Of a DNA stretch of 17,571 nucleotides, positions 1 to 8,636 are shown one piece after another (the stretch's first letter is position 1; each line of letters starts with the position of its first letter). Source of the DNA: an uncultured Bacilli bacterium (GTDB lineage Bacteria > Bacillota_I > Bacilli_A > RF39 > UBA660); NCBI GenBank assembly GCA_910576925.1, contig CAJTKB010000031.1:1-17571 (forward strand). The letters are read 5' to 3'. The notes under the pieces were generated by a model. It saw nothing but the letters and a program-made list of their open reading frames with translations, was not told the origin of the DNA and made no database searches. The position numbers and the translations under genes are program-made.

Positions 1-9
1 AATACTAAC

Positions 10-46
10 TTGGACACAATTATTTTTAGTGTCCAACTTCGTTTTT
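10..46 (+). terminator. Rho-independent terminator of the gene upstream of the window
   Basis: TTGGACAC at 10-17 and GTGTCCAA at 29-36 form a perfect 8-bp stem with an 11-nt loop. A run of five T follows at 42-46, five nt after the stem. The gap before the T run makes it a slightly imperfect terminator. It lies just before the rpsL promoter, where the end of an upstream operon is expected; rpoC is the common neighbour, but this is not visible here. Confidence 0.6.
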
Positions 47-80
47 CAATTAACAGATTTTTATTATTTGTGGGATTTTA

Positions 81-109
81 TTGACAAATGTATTTTACGG
101 TGATATAGT
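81..109 (+). promoter_or_regulatory. Promoter of the rpsL-rpsG-fusA operon
   Basis: A consensus -35 box TTGACA (81-86) and a -10 box TATAGT (104-109) are separated by 17 bp. A TG dinucleotide just upstream of the -10 adds an extended -10 character. This is a near-ideal sigma-A promoter, as expected for a ribosomal protein operon. Transcription would start near 116, giving a leader of about 93 nt before rpsL. Confidence 0.85.
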
Positions 110-116
110 AAGTTCA

Positions 117-187
117 ATTGATCTAACTATGTTTTGCGTGTGCAAAATTTTTATTAAGGATCAAAATGATACACCAGGGTATGTGTC
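117..187 (+). promoter_or_regulatory. Structured 5' leader of rpsL
   Basis: Three pairings are visible. TTGATC (118-123) pairs with GATCAA (159-164). Enclosed inside is TTTTGC (132-137) with GCAAAA (142-147), a 6-bp stem with a 4-nt loop followed by TTTTT (148-152), which looks like a weak terminator. A third hairpin, GATACA (168-173) with TGTGTC (182-187), ends just before the ribosome binding site at 191-199. The set could support attenuation or autogenous control of the operon by a ribosomal protein, but I do not recognise a described leader family. Confidence 0.4.
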
Positions 188-208
188 AAGAAAGGAGATA
201 TATATTAT

Positions 209-625
209 ATGCCTACAATCAATCAATTAGTACATAATAAACGTAAGGATAAAGTAAGAAAAAGTAAAGCTCCAGTTTTACAAGTTGGAATTAATACTAT
301 AAAGAAAAAAACAACTGATGTTTCATCACCTCAAAAGCGTGGAGTTTGTACTCGTGTTGGTACAAAGACACCTAAAAAACCAAACTCAGCTTTAAGAAAA
401 TATGCTCGTGTTCGTTTAAGTAATGGAAAAGAAGTAGATACTTATATTCCAGGTATTGGACATAATTTACAAGAGCATAGTGTTGTATTAATTCGTGGTG
501 GACGTGTTAAAGACTTAATCGGTGTTCGTTATCATATAGTTCGTGGAACACTTGATACAGCAGGAGTTAAAGATCGTAAACAAGGTCGTAGTAAATATGG
601 TGCTAAAAAACCAAAAGATAAATAA
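209..625 (+). CDS. rpsL: 30S ribosomal protein S12
   Basis: This is protein S12 of the small ribosomal subunit, which lies at the decoding centre and helps control translational accuracy. The 138-residue protein begins MPTINQLV and carries the family's core TPKKPNSALRK and GHNLQEHSVVLIRGGRVKDL motifs. Both streptomycin-contact lysine regions are unmutated, so wild-type sensitivity at this site is expected. The aspartate in VKDL is the residue modified by RimO in many bacteria. The N-terminal extension relative to the E. coli protein is normal for Bacillota. A strong site AAAGGAGAT (191-199) lies 9 nt before the ATG. It is the first gene of the str operon, with rpsG 32 nt downstream. Confidence 0.98.
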   Translation: MPTINQLVHNKRKDKVRKSKAPVLQVGINTIKKKTTDVSSPQKRGVCTRVGTKTPKKPNSALRKYARVRLSNGKEVDTYIPGIGHNLQEHSVVLIRGGRVKDLIGVRYHIVRGTLDTAGVKDRKQGRSKYGAKKPKDK

Positions 626-657
626 AAAATCATATTATTTGAAGGGAGGAATTAGAA

Positions 658-1125
658 ATGCGTAAGAGACGTGCAGTAAAAAGAGATGTTCTAGCAGATC
701 CTATATACAAGTCTAAAGTTGTTACTAAATTAATTAATACTATTATGCTTGATGGAAAAAAAGGAATAGCTCAAAGTATTGTTTATGATGCATTCGAACA
801 AGTTAAGACTAAAACTGGTAGTGATCCATTAGAAGTTTTTAATAAAGCTATGGAGAATATTAAACCAGAACTTGAAGTTAAATCTCGTCGTGTAGGTGGA
901 TCTAATTATCAAGTGCCAATAGAAGTTAGCCCAGCTAGAAGTCAAGCTTTAGGACTACGTTGGTTAGTAAAATATGCTCGTGAACGTGGTGGCAGAGGTA
1001 TGGCTATTAATTTAGCTAATGAAATAATGGATGCTGCTAATGGTACAGGTGGAGCAGTTAAAAAACGTGATGATACTCACAGAATGGCTGAAGCTAATAA
1101 AGCTTTTGCACATTATAGATGGTAG
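658..1125 (+). CDS. rpsG: 30S ribosomal protein S7
   Basis: S7 is the primary 16S rRNA-binding protein that nucleates assembly of the 30S head and lies near the E site. The 155-residue product starts MRKRRAVKR and contains the conserved stretches DPIYKSKVV, RRVGGSNYQVP and RWLVKYARER, ending in HYRW as in other bacterial S7 proteins; this length is normal. AGGGAGGA at 643-650 precedes the ATG. The stop codon TAG (1123-1125) is part of the fusA ribosome binding site sequence TAGGAGGA, so translation of the two genes is probably coupled. Confidence 0.98.
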   Translation: MRKRRAVKRDVLADPIYKSKVVTKLINTIMLDGKKGIAQSIVYDAFEQVKTKTGSDPLEVFNKAMENIKPELEVKSRRVGGSNYQVPIEVSPARSQALGLRWLVKYARERGGRGMAINLANEIMDAANGTGGAVKKRDDTHRMAEANKAFAHYRW

Positions 1126-1136
1126 GAGGAAATTTT

Positions 1137-3206
1137 ATGGCAAGAGATACATCTTTAGAGCATACCAGAAACTTTGGTATTATGGCTCATATTGATGCTG
1201 GAAAAACAACTAGTACAGAACGTATTTTGTATCATACAGGAAAAATTCATAAAATAGGTGAGACTCATGATGGTGAATCTCAAATGGATTGGATGGTACA
1301 AGAACAAGAACGTGGTATTACAATTACATCTGCTGCAACAACTGCACATTGGAAGGGTTATCGTTTTAATATAATAGATACTCCAGGTCACGTTGATTTT
1401 ACTATTGAAGTTAGTAGAAGTTTACGTGTACTTGATGGTGCTGTTGCATTAATTGATGCACAAGCAGGAGTTGAGCCTCAAACTGAAACTGTTTGGAGAC
1501 AGGCTTCTGAATTTAAAGTTCCAAGAATTATTTTTGCAAATAAAATGGATAAAATGGGAGCTGACTTTGAGTTTAGTTTAAAATCAATTGGACAAAGATT
1601 AGGGGTAAAATATTCTCCTATTGAATGGCCTATTGGTGCTGAAGATCAGTTTAATGGTATTATCGATTTAGTTACAATGAAAGCATACCATTATGATGGT
1701 AAACAAGAAGAAGAAGCTGAAGAAATCGAAATTCCAGCTGATTTAGTGGCAATTGCAGAAGAAAAGCGTGGAGAATTAATAGAAATTATTGCTGAATTTG
1801 ATGATGAATTAATGGAAGTGTATCTTGAAGGTGGAGAAATTTCTGTTGATATGATTAAAAAAGCAATCAGAGCAGGCGTTTTAAAAGCAGAGTTTTTTCC
1901 AGTTATGTGTGGTACAGCTTTAGGTAATAAGGGAATCAAACTACTTCTTGATGCTGTTATTGATTACTTACCTAGTCCACTTGATATTCCATCAATTACT
2001 GGAACTGATAAGGATGGAAAAGAAGTAGAACGTCATCCTGATGATAAACAACCATTTAGTGCATTAGCATTTAAAGTTATGACAGATCCATTTGTTGGAC
2101 GTCTTACATTCTTTAGAGTATATTCTGGTCATTTAAGTAGTGGTAGTTATGTACTTAATTCTACAAAAGACTCTAAGGAAAGAATTGGTCGTATACTTCA
2201 AATGCATGCAAATACTCGTCAAGAAATTTCTGATGTATATACAGGAGATATTGCTGCTGCAGTAGGACTTAAGAATACAACTACAGGTGATACTTTATGT
2301 GATGAGAAAAATTCCGTTATTCTTGAAAGCTTAGTTGTTCCTGAACCAGTTATTGAGCTTGCAGTTGAACCTAAGACAAAAGCTGATCAAGATAAGATGG
2401 CAATTGCTCTTCAAAAGTTAGCTGAAGAAGATCCAACATTTAAAGTTCATACTGATCATGAAACTGGTCAAACAGTTATTGCTGGTATGGGTGAGTTACA
2501 TCTTGATGTTATTGTTGATAGAATGAAAAGAGAGTTCAATGTTGAAGCTAATGTTGGTAGACCACAGGTTGCATATCGTGAAACTATCAAACAAATGGGA
2601 GACTGTGAAGGAAAATATATTAAGCAATCTGGTGGACGTGGACAATATGGTCACGTTTGGGTTGAATTTGAACCAATTGAAGATAAAGTCTATGAATTTG
2701 TTGATAAGGTAGTTGGTGGAGTTGTTCCACGTGAATATATACCAGTAGTTGATAAGGGATTACAAGAAGCACTTCAAAATGGTGTTCTTGCTGGTTATCC
2801 TATGATTAATGTACGTGCCACTTTACATGATGGTAGTTATCATGATGTTGACTCAAATGAGATGGCATTTAAAGTTGCTGCTAGTTTAGCTGTTAAAGAG
2901 ATGAAAAACAAGTGTAAACCTGTTATATTAGAACCAATAATGAAAGTTGACGTTACTACACCAGAAGAATATTTTGGTAATGTAATGGGAGATTTAACTG
3001 GTCGTCGTGGTAAACCTCTTGGTCAAGATACACAACTTGGTGCAGTTAAATTAAGCGCTATGGTACCACTTTCAGAGATGTTTGGTTATGCAACTTCTCT
3101 TAGAAGTAATACGCAAGGTAGAGCGAATTTCGTAATGTTCTTTGATCATTATGAAGAGGTACCAAAAAGTATTTCTGAAGAAATAATCAAAAAAAGTGGA
3201 AATTAA
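1137..3206 (+). CDS. fusA: Translation elongation factor G
   Basis: EF-G is the GTPase that drives ribosomal translocation and, together with RRF, ribosome recycling. I chose the ATG at 1137 (689 aa, MARDTSLEHTRN) because AGGAGGA at 1124-1130 sits at the right distance and the family starts this way; an in-frame ATG at 1119 lies inside rpsG upstream of that site. G-domain motifs are intact: AHIDAGKTT (residues 17-25), RGITI (59-63), DTPGH (81-85) and NKMDK (about 135). Later domains are complete, including GGRGQYGHV in domain IV. It starts 11 nt after rpsG and is the third gene of the str operon. Confidence 0.98.
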   Translation: MARDTSLEHTRNFGIMAHIDAGKTTSTERILYHTGKIHKIGETHDGESQMDWMVQEQERGITITSAATTAHWKGYRFNIIDTPGHVDFTIEVSRSLRVLDGAVALIDAQAGVEPQTETVWRQASEFKVPRIIFANKMDKMGADFEFSLKSIGQRLGVKYSPIEWPIGAEDQFNGIIDLVTMKAYHYDGKQEEEAEEIEIPADLVAIAEEKRGELIEIIAEFDDELMEVYLEGGEISVDMIKKAIRAGVLKAEFFPVMCGTALGNKGIKLLLDAVIDYLPSPLDIPSITGTDKDGKEVERHPDDKQPFSALAFKVMTDPFVGRLTFFRVYSGHLSSGSYVLNSTKDSKERIGRILQMHANTRQEISDVYTGDIAAAVGLKNTTTGDTLCDEKNSVILESLVVPEPVIELAVEPKTKADQDKMAIALQKLAEEDPTFKVHTDHETGQTVIAGMGELHLDVIVDRMKREFNVEANVGRPQVAYRETIKQMGDCEGKYIKQSGGRGQYGHVWVEFEPIEDKVYEFVDKVVGGVVPREYIPVVDKGLQEALQNGVLAGYPMINVRATLHDGSYHDVDSNEMAFKVAASLAVKEMKNKCKPVILEPIMKVDVTTPEEYFGNVMGDLTGRRGKPLGQDTQLGAVKLSAMVPLSEMFGYATSLRSNTQGRANFVMFFDHYEEVPKSISEEIIKKSGN

Positions 3207-3226
3207 TTAAAAATGTATCAAAATAG

Positions 3227-3255
3227 TTGAAAAAACTTCAATTATTAGATAGAAT
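3227..3255 (+). promoter_or_regulatory. Internal promoter for tuf
   Basis: TTGAAA (3227-3232) and TAGAAT (3250-3255) are 17 bp apart in the 87-bp spacer between fusA and tuf. This gives tuf its own sigma-A promoter in addition to read-through from rpsL, which fits the high EF-Tu to ribosome ratio. The -35 box overlaps a small inverted repeat TTGAA/TTCAA that lacks a T tract and is not a convincing terminator. Confidence 0.65.
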
Positions 3256-3293
3256 ATATGTTGTAATAATTTATAAAAGGAGGAAAAAATATT

Positions 3294-4478
3294 ATGGCAA
3301 AAGCAAAATATGATCGTTCAAAGCCACATGTTAACATTGGTACAATTGGACACGTAGATCATGGTAAAACAACTCTTACTGCTGCTATTACTAAATGTTT
3401 AGCTGGAAAAAATGGAAATGAAGCTGTTGATTTCGCAAATATTGATAAAGCGCCAGAAGAGAGAGAACGTGGTATTACTATCAATACTGCTCATGTTGAG
3501 TATAGTACTGATAAGAGACATTATGCACATGTAGATTGTCCTGGACATGCTGATTATGTTAAGAATATGATTACTGGTGCAGCTCAAATGGATGGAGCAA
3601 TATTAGTTATTGCTGCAACAGATGGACCTATGGCACAAACTCATGAACATATCTTACTTGCTCGTCAAGTTGGAGTACCTAAAATGGTTGTGTTTATGAA
3701 TAAATGTGATATGGTTGATGATCCTGAACTACTTGATTTAGTGGAAATGGAAATTCGTGATTTATTAAGTGAAAATGATTATGACGGGGATAATACACCA
3801 ATTATTCGTGGATCTGCATTAAAAGCTCTTGAAGGTGATGCTAATTGGGTTTCTAAGATCGATGAGTTAATGGATGCAGTTGATGAATGGATTCCAACTC
3901 CTGAAAGAGATAATAATAAACCATTCTTAATGAGCATTGAAGATGTATTTACAATTACTGGACGTGGTACAGTTGTTACTGGACGTGTTGAACGTGGTCA
4001 ATTAAAACTTAATGATGAGGTTGAAATAGTTGGTATTAAAGATACTCAGAAAACAGTTGCTACAGGTATTGAAATGTTTAGAAAACAATTAGATTATGCT
4101 GAGGCAGGAGATAATGCTGGTATATTACTTCGTGGTATTTCACGTGAACAAGTTGAGCGTGGTCAAGTGCTTGCTAAACCTGGTTCAGTTATTCCACATA
4201 CTAAGTTCAAGGCTTCTGTTTATATACTAACTAAAGAAGAAGGTGGCCGTCATACACCATTCTTTACAAACTATCGTCCTCAATTCTATTTTAGAACTAC
4301 AGACGTAACTGGTGTTATTGATTTACCAGAGGGTACTGAAATGGTTATGCCAGGTGATAATATTAATTTCGATGTTGAATTAATACATCCAATAGCTCTT
4401 GAACAAGGTACTAAATTCTCTATCCGTGAGGGTGGACGTACAGTTGGTGCTGGAGTTGTTTCAGAAGTTATTGAATAA
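3294..4478 (+). CDS. tuf: Translation elongation factor Tu
   Basis: EF-Tu delivers aminoacyl-tRNA to the ribosomal A site as a GTP ternary complex. The 394-residue length is normal. The P-loop GHVDHGKT is at residues 19-26, switch I carries RGITI, DCPGH is near residue 81 and NKCD near 136. Domain 3 keeps GGRHTPFFTNYRPQFYFRTTDVTG with its tRNA-binding residues. AAGGAGG (3277-3283) lies 10 nt before the ATG. It is the last gene of the str cluster, with its own promoter and two consecutive downstream terminators. Confidence 0.99.
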   Translation: MAKAKYDRSKPHVNIGTIGHVDHGKTTLTAAITKCLAGKNGNEAVDFANIDKAPEERERGITINTAHVEYSTDKRHYAHVDCPGHADYVKNMITGAAQMDGAILVIAATDGPMAQTHEHILLARQVGVPKMVVFMNKCDMVDDPELLDLVEMEIRDLLSENDYDGDNTPIIRGSALKALEGDANWVSKIDELMDAVDEWIPTPERDNNKPFLMSIEDVFTITGRGTVVTGRVERGQLKLNDEVEIVGIKDTQKTVATGIEMFRKQLDYAEAGDNAGILLRGISREQVERGQVLAKPGSVIPHTKFKASVYILTKEEGGRHTPFFTNYRPQFYFRTTDVTGVIDLPEGTEMVMPGDNINFDVELIHPIALEQGTKFSIREGGRTVGAGVVSEVIE

Positions 4479-4485
4479 TAAATTG

Positions 4486-4516
4486 AAAGGCAAGTTTTCT
4501 TGCTTTTTATTTTTTA
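4486..4516 (+). terminator. Terminator 1 after tuf
   Basis: AAAGGCAAG (4486-4494) pairs with CTTGCTTTT (4499-4507) in a 9-bp stem containing one G-U pair and a TTTC-side tetraloop of T residues. A T-rich tract follows directly at 4504-4515. It starts 7 nt after the tuf stop codon and is a typical intrinsic terminator. Confidence 0.8.
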
Positions 4517-4530
4517 TAAAATTATATAAT

Positions 4531-4561
4531 AAAAAATATTGGAATAGTTCCAATATTTTTT
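4531..4561. terminator. Bidirectional terminator between tuf and femX
   Basis: The arms 4531-4544 and 4548-4561 are a perfect 14-bp inverted repeat around the loop TAG. It begins with six A and ends with six T, so it can end transcription from either side of this convergent pair. The last bases overlap the femX stop codon (4560-4562, read on the minus strand). Confidence 0.88.
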
Positions 4562-5840
4562 ATGTATTATTTTTTGCTAATTCTGTTTTTAATTTATAAT
4601 TTTTTTCTTTACTAAAATTTTTGTATATTGTATAGTTGAATTTATTTAATACTAAGTCAAATTCTCCAATATATTCTGTTGGTATTGTGTTGAAGCCCAA
4701 TTTCATTTCGTTTAGTTGTTTATATGCGTTTCTTTGTTTAAATTCTCCTACTATGGCATTAAAATTTACATAACTTAGATTTTTATTTTTAGCTTCATTT
4801 ATTATATACCATCTAGTTAAATAATTACAATTTAAATGAGAAAACTTTTTATCAAAGCCATCTATGATTATATTACAGGTATTATTATGTTCTATAGTTA
4901 AGGTTGCGCCAATAATTAGTCCTTTTGGATATTTTTTTAATAATTCTGTTGCTAATACTAAATCGTTTTTATAAGTGTTAATTAATTTGTCTGATTCCAT
5001 TTTGGCATTTAAATATTTAGATTTGATATTTGCTGTTCTACTTTTTATGTTTTGTATTTTGTTTGCTAAAATTTCATTTTTTTCTAATTCTCTTTCATAT
5101 CTTTTTTTAGCTTCAATTACAAATGAATCTGTATTTAATATGGCATAATATATATTACTTTTTGGATAATTATTTACTAGATCATTTATATATTTTATCG
5201 ATAAGTTTGTTTTACTTTTTATAAGTTCATAAAGTTTTTCAGTTCTTTTTTCTGGATCATTAAATATTGTAATACCACATCCTGAAGCTCTATTTATTTT
5301 TCTTCTTGTACGTTTGGATAGTTGTTTAAAAATTGTTCTTGTATCATTATTTAAGGGACAAATGGCTTCATATCTAGGTAATTCATTTTCAAAGTATTTA
5401 TTTTGACCTTTATATTTGAAATCTGCCTTTTTGATATTTTGCATAATATTATTTATTTCTTTATTCATATTTATTACTTTACCAGTTTTACTTCTAATTG
5501 TTGCAATAATATATGGGTCCATTCTTAAAATTATGAATCCCTGTTTTCCTAAGACTTCTTTTAATTTTTCAGATAGTTCTTTTAATAATATTGGATTTGT
5601 ATAGTCAAAAAGAAGACCACGTGGGGCATAGGCTATTTTTTTTGACATAAAGATTTCTTTGTATACTATTAGAGAAGCTCCTATTAGATTGTTATTATCA
5701 TTTTTGAATCCTAGATAGTGAATACTAAAACCATTATTTTTCATTGTATTTCCATAAGAAGAAGTTTGATAATAGTTACTGTATTTGTGAGATTTTGCGT
5801 ATTCATCAAATTCTACTTCAGTTAGTGTAATTATTTTCAT
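4560..5840 (-). CDS. FemX/FemAB-type peptidoglycan bridge aminoacyltransferase
   Basis: This 426-residue protein belongs to the FemABX family, which uses aminoacyl-tRNA to add amino acids to the lipid II stem peptide and so build the interpeptide bridge on the cytoplasmic side of the membrane. Supporting motifs are YQTSSYGNTMKNNG near residue 23, YAPRGLLFDYTN near 70, and the C-terminal KLGFNTIP...EYIGEFDLVLNK. A Lys/Glu-rich segment around residues 245-310 forms the coiled-coil arm typical of the family. A strong AAGGAGG lies just upstream of the ATG. It is a single gene convergent with tuf and divergent from murD. Which amino acid it adds (Gly, Ala or Ser) cannot be told from the sequence. 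Confidence 0.9.
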   Translation of the reverse strand: MKIITLTEVEFDEYAKSHKYSNYYQTSSYGNTMKNNGFSIHYLGFKNDNNNLIGASLIVYKEIFMSKKIAYAPRGLLFDYTNPILLKELSEKLKEVLGKQGFIILRMDPYIIATIRSKTGKVINMNKEINNIMQNIKKADFKYKGQNKYFENELPRYEAICPLNNDTRTIFKQLSKRTRRKINRASGCGITIFNDPEKRTEKLYELIKSKTNLSIKYINDLVNNYPKSNIYYAILNTDSFVIEAKKRYERELEKNEILANKIQNIKSRTANIKSKYLNAKMESDKLINTYKNDLVLATELLKKYPKGLIIGATLTIEHNNTCNIIIDGFDKKFSHLNCNYLTRWYIINEAKNKNLSYVNFNAIVGEFKQRNAYKQLNEMKLGFNTIPTEYIGEFDLVLNKFNYTIYKNFSKEKNYKLKTELAKNNT

Positions 5841-5866
5841 AGCTCCTCCTTAATTTTTTCATTTTA

Positions 5867-5895
5867 ATTATATCAAAGTATTTTAGTTTTGAAAA
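5867..5895 (-). promoter_or_regulatory. Promoter of the femX-like gene
   Basis: On the minus strand an extended -10, TGATATAAT, has its hexamer at 5872-5867. A weaker -35 TTTTCA at 5895-5890 is 17 bp away. The start site would be near 5860, about 20 nt before the ATG. Its -35 box overlaps that of the divergent murD promoter. Confidence 0.65.
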
Positions 5896-5915
5896 TAGAA
5901 TATTTGTAGTATAAT
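5887..5915 (+). promoter_or_regulatory. Promoter of murD
   Basis: A perfect TATAAT (5910-5915) is preceded by TTTTGA at 5887-5892 (17-bp spacer) or TTGAAA at 5889-5894 (15-bp spacer). Initiation near 5921-5922 would leave a leader of only about 11 nt, starting almost at the ribosome binding site AGGTGAT. Confidence 0.65.
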
Positions 5916-5932
5916 AATATTAGGTGATATAT

Positions 5933-7285
5933 GTGTTTGAAGATAAGAAATTCTTAATACTTGGTATGGCTAAAAGTGGTTATAGTTGTGCTAAGGTATT
6001 AGCTTCTCGTGGTAATAAAGTTATATTAAATGACATTAAGATTGAAGAGGAGCAGTCCTCTTTACAAGTAGAAGAATTGAGGAAATTGGGAGTTGAATTA
6101 TTTTTTGGTAGCCACCCTGATAATTTATTAGATGATAGTTTTGATTATTTAGTTAAAAATCCTGGTATTAGATTAGATCATGAATACGTTTTAAAAGCAA
6201 ATGAGTTAAATATTCCGGTTATAAATGAAGTTGAAGTTGGATATCATTTATTACCAGATAACATTAAGTTAATAGGAATTACTGGTACTAATGGTAAAAC
6301 AACAACAACAACACTTACTTATGAAATATTAAAGGAAGCATTTGGACCTAGAGTTCATTTGGTTGGAAATATAGGATTTCCTTTATGTAGTATTTTAGAT
6401 GATGTTAAAGAAGAAGATATTTTAGTAATGGAAGTTAGTTGTCAGCAAAGTACTAATTTTATAGATTTTAAACCTGATATAGCATTGATTACTAATTATA
6501 GTCCAGCTCATATTGATTTTTTAGGTACTTATGAAAACTATAAATATGTTAAGTCTAAAATGTTTAGAAATCAAAATGATGATGATGTTGCAATATTAAA
6601 TTTTGATAATAACGATGTAATGAATGAAATGAAAGGTATTAAAAGTAAAGTTAAATATTTTTCAAGTAAAAGAGAAATAAGTGGTGGATATTTAAAAGAT
6701 AATAGTATTTATTATTATGATGAGGAAATTATTAGTACTCTTGATATCAAAATACCTGGTATTCATAATATTGAAAACTGTATATCGGCAATTATGATTA
6801 GCAAAGAATTGGATGTAACTAATGAAGTTATAAAAAAGGTAATATCTAAATTTAGAGGTGTAGAACATAGATTGGAATATGTAGATATAGTAAGAGGTGT
6901 TAGATATTATAATGATACAGAAGCGACTAATATAAAATGTAGTCAAATAGCCTTATCATCTTTTATAGAACCTACGATAGTTATTTTAGGTGGATTAGAG
7001 AGAGGCCAAGATTTTTCAGAACTTTCTAATTATATGAGTAATGTTAAATCTATTATTGGAATTGGAGAGTGTAGGGAAAGAGTTTTAGAATTTGGTAGTA
7101 AAATTGGAATAGATACCTATATTTTTGAGCATCTAAGAGATAGTTTTGTTAAAATTCGTGAAATAGCTGAAAGTGGAGATGTTGTTCTTTTATCTCCAGC
7201 ATCAGCCTCGTGGGATCAGTATGAAAGATGTGAGGTTAGAGGAGATGAATTTAAGAAATTTGTAAGAGAGTTAAATGACTTATAA
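5933..7285 (+). CDS. murD: UDP-N-acetylmuramoyl-L-alanine--D-glutamate ligase
   Basis: MurD is the cytoplasmic ligase that adds D-Glu to UDP-MurNAc-L-Ala using ATP. I chose the GTG at 5933 (450 aa) because AGGTGAT (5922-5928) is well placed for it; an in-frame GTG at 5924 lies inside that site. The N-terminal Rossmann part has LILGMAKSG, the ATP loop GITGTNGKTTT lies near residue 115, and LITNYSPAHIDFLGTYENY follows. The C-terminal domain has HRLEYVD, YYNDTEATN, LGGLERGQDFSEL and LLSPASASWDQYERCEVRG. The length is the family norm. It is divergent from femX, so two cell wall genes are adjacent; eno follows 34 nt later and may be cotranscribed. Confidence 0.96.
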   Translation: MFEDKKFLILGMAKSGYSCAKVLASRGNKVILNDIKIEEEQSSLQVEELRKLGVELFFGSHPDNLLDDSFDYLVKNPGIRLDHEYVLKANELNIPVINEVEVGYHLLPDNIKLIGITGTNGKTTTTTLTYEILKEAFGPRVHLVGNIGFPLCSILDDVKEEDILVMEVSCQQSTNFIDFKPDIALITNYSPAHIDFLGTYENYKYVKSKMFRNQNDDDVAILNFDNNDVMNEMKGIKSKVKYFSSKREISGGYLKDNSIYYYDEEIISTLDIKIPGIHNIENCISAIMISKELDVTNEVIKKVISKFRGVEHRLEYVDIVRGVRYYNDTEATNIKCSQIALSSFIEPTIVILGGLERGQDFSELSNYMSNVKSIIGIGECRERVLEFGSKIGIDTYIFEHLRDSFVKIREIAESGDVVLLSPASASWDQYERCEVRGDEFKKFVRELNDL

Positions 7286-7319
7286 TGTTATTTGTACTCA
7301 TTAATTGAAAGGAGAAAGT

Positions 7320-8570
7320 ATGAAAATAGTTGATGTAGTGGGAAGAGAAATATTAGATTCAAGAGGTAATCCAACTGTTGAAGTTGATGTATTTTTAGAA
7401 GATGGAAGTAGGGGACGTGCGAGTGTTCCTAGTGGTGCTTCAACTGGAGAGAGAGAAGCTCTTGAAATGCGTGATGGTGGATCTAGATACAATGGTAAGG
7501 GGGTTATGAATGCTGTCAATAATGTTAATGGTCCTTTAAGAGAACTTGTTGTTGGAATGGACGCTTATAATCAAAGAGAAATTGATTATAAAATGATAGA
7601 AACTGATGGAACAGAAAATAAAAGTAAATATGGAGCTAATGCAATACTTGGGGTTAGTATGGCAGTTTTAAAAGCAATTGCTAATTCAGAGAAGAAACCT
7701 CTTTATAAGTATGTTAATGAAAAATTTGGTAATGGAAAAATGTCTCAACCATATCCTATGATGAATATAATAAATGGTGGTGCTCATGCTGATAATAAGG
7801 TCGATTTTCAAGAATTTATGATAATTCCTCAAAGAGATACTATTAGTGAGAGAGTAAGAGTAGGTGCTGAGGTATTTCATAGTTTAAAGAAGGTTCTTAA
7901 TGAAAAAGGATATTCTACAGGAGTTGGAGATGAGGGAGGTTTTGCACCAGATCTTCAAAGTAATGAAGAAGGATTTGAGTTAATTACAGAAGCAGTTAAG
8001 AGGGCTGGTTATGAACCAGGTAAGGATGTTTGCTATGCAATTGACGTTGCAGCTTCAGAATTTTTTGATGAGAAGTTAGGAAAGTATAAATTACATTGGT
8101 CAACAGGAGAAGAATTTACTACTGATCAACTTATAGATTTTTATAAAAAATTGATTTCTACTTATCCTATTATTTCAATAGAAGATCCAGTAGATGAGAA
8201 TGATTTTGAAGGATTTAGTAAGATTACAAGTGAATTAGGTGATAAAATTCAGTTAGTCGGAGATGATTTGTTTGTTACTAATAAAGAGTGTTTACAAAAA
8301 GGTATTGATATGAAAGCTGGAAATGCTATTTTACTTAAAGTTAATCAAATTGGTACTATTACTGAAACCTTTGAAACAATTGAACTTGCGCGTAATAATG
8401 GTTATAAAACAGTTATTTCTCATAGAAGCGGTGAGACTGAAGATACTACAATCGCTGATTTAGCTGTTGGACTTGATTTGGGACAAATTAAAACTGGTTC
8501 TATGTCTAGAAGTGATAGAATATGTAAATATAATCAGTTAATGAGAATAGAAGAAGAGCTTAATTCTTAA
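7320..8570 (+). CDS. eno: Enolase (phosphopyruvate hydratase)
   Basis: Enolase converts 2-phosphoglycerate to phosphoenolpyruvate in glycolysis, with Mg2+ as cofactor. The ATG at 7320 gives 416 aa and is preceded by AAAGGAG (7308-7314); an upstream TTG would lie inside that site. Visible motifs are PSGASTGEREALE, MNIINGGAHADNKVDFQEFM, GDEGGFAP, the metal-binding SIEDPVDENDFEGF and GDDLFVTN, the catalytic lysine region LLKVNQIGT, SHRSGETEDTTIADLAVG, and KTGSMSRSDR. The last usually reads SRSER, a conservative change. The protein is slightly shorter than the usual 425-430 aa but looks complete. A strong terminator follows and then the retron. Confidence 0.98.
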   Translation: MKIVDVVGREILDSRGNPTVEVDVFLEDGSRGRASVPSGASTGEREALEMRDGGSRYNGKGVMNAVNNVNGPLRELVVGMDAYNQREIDYKMIETDGTENKSKYGANAILGVSMAVLKAIANSEKKPLYKYVNEKFGNGKMSQPYPMMNIINGGAHADNKVDFQEFMIIPQRDTISERVRVGAEVFHSLKKVLNEKGYSTGVGDEGGFAPDLQSNEEGFELITEAVKRAGYEPGKDVCYAIDVAASEFFDEKLGKYKLHWSTGEEFTTDQLIDFYKKLISTYPIISIEDPVDENDFEGFSKITSELGDKIQLVGDDLFVTNKECLQKGIDMKAGNAILLKVNQIGTITETFETIELARNNGYKTVISHRSGETEDTTIADLAVGLDLGQIKTGSMSRSDRICKYNQLMRIEEELNS

Positions 8571-8584
8571 TAGATTTTATTTTG

Positions 8585-8616
8585 AAAGTAAGATAATATT
8601 TATTTTACTTTTTTTT
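8585..8616 (+). terminator. Terminator of eno
   Basis: The arms 8585-8596 and 8600-8611 form a 12-bp stem with one G-U pair and a 3-nt loop, running straight into a T tract (8609-8616). The 3' arm also contains the probable -35 region of the retron promoter, so the two elements overlap. It isolates eno from the retron. Confidence 0.8.
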
Positions 8617-8631
8617 ATATTTGAGTATAAT
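8604..8631 (+). promoter_or_regulatory. Promoter of the retron RNA
   Basis: A perfect TATAAT lies at 8626-8631. The best -35 is TTTACT at 8604-8609 (16-bp spacer), a 4 of 6 match lying within the eno terminator stem. Predicted initiation near 8637-8638 coincides with the first base of repeat a1, which supports the assignment. Confidence 0.65.
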
Positions 8632-8636
8632 ACTCT

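Noticed and set aside
4399..4599. Plus-strand open frame running from tuf into the terminators
   Set aside because: It overlaps the end of tuf and both terminators and shows no recognisable protein features.
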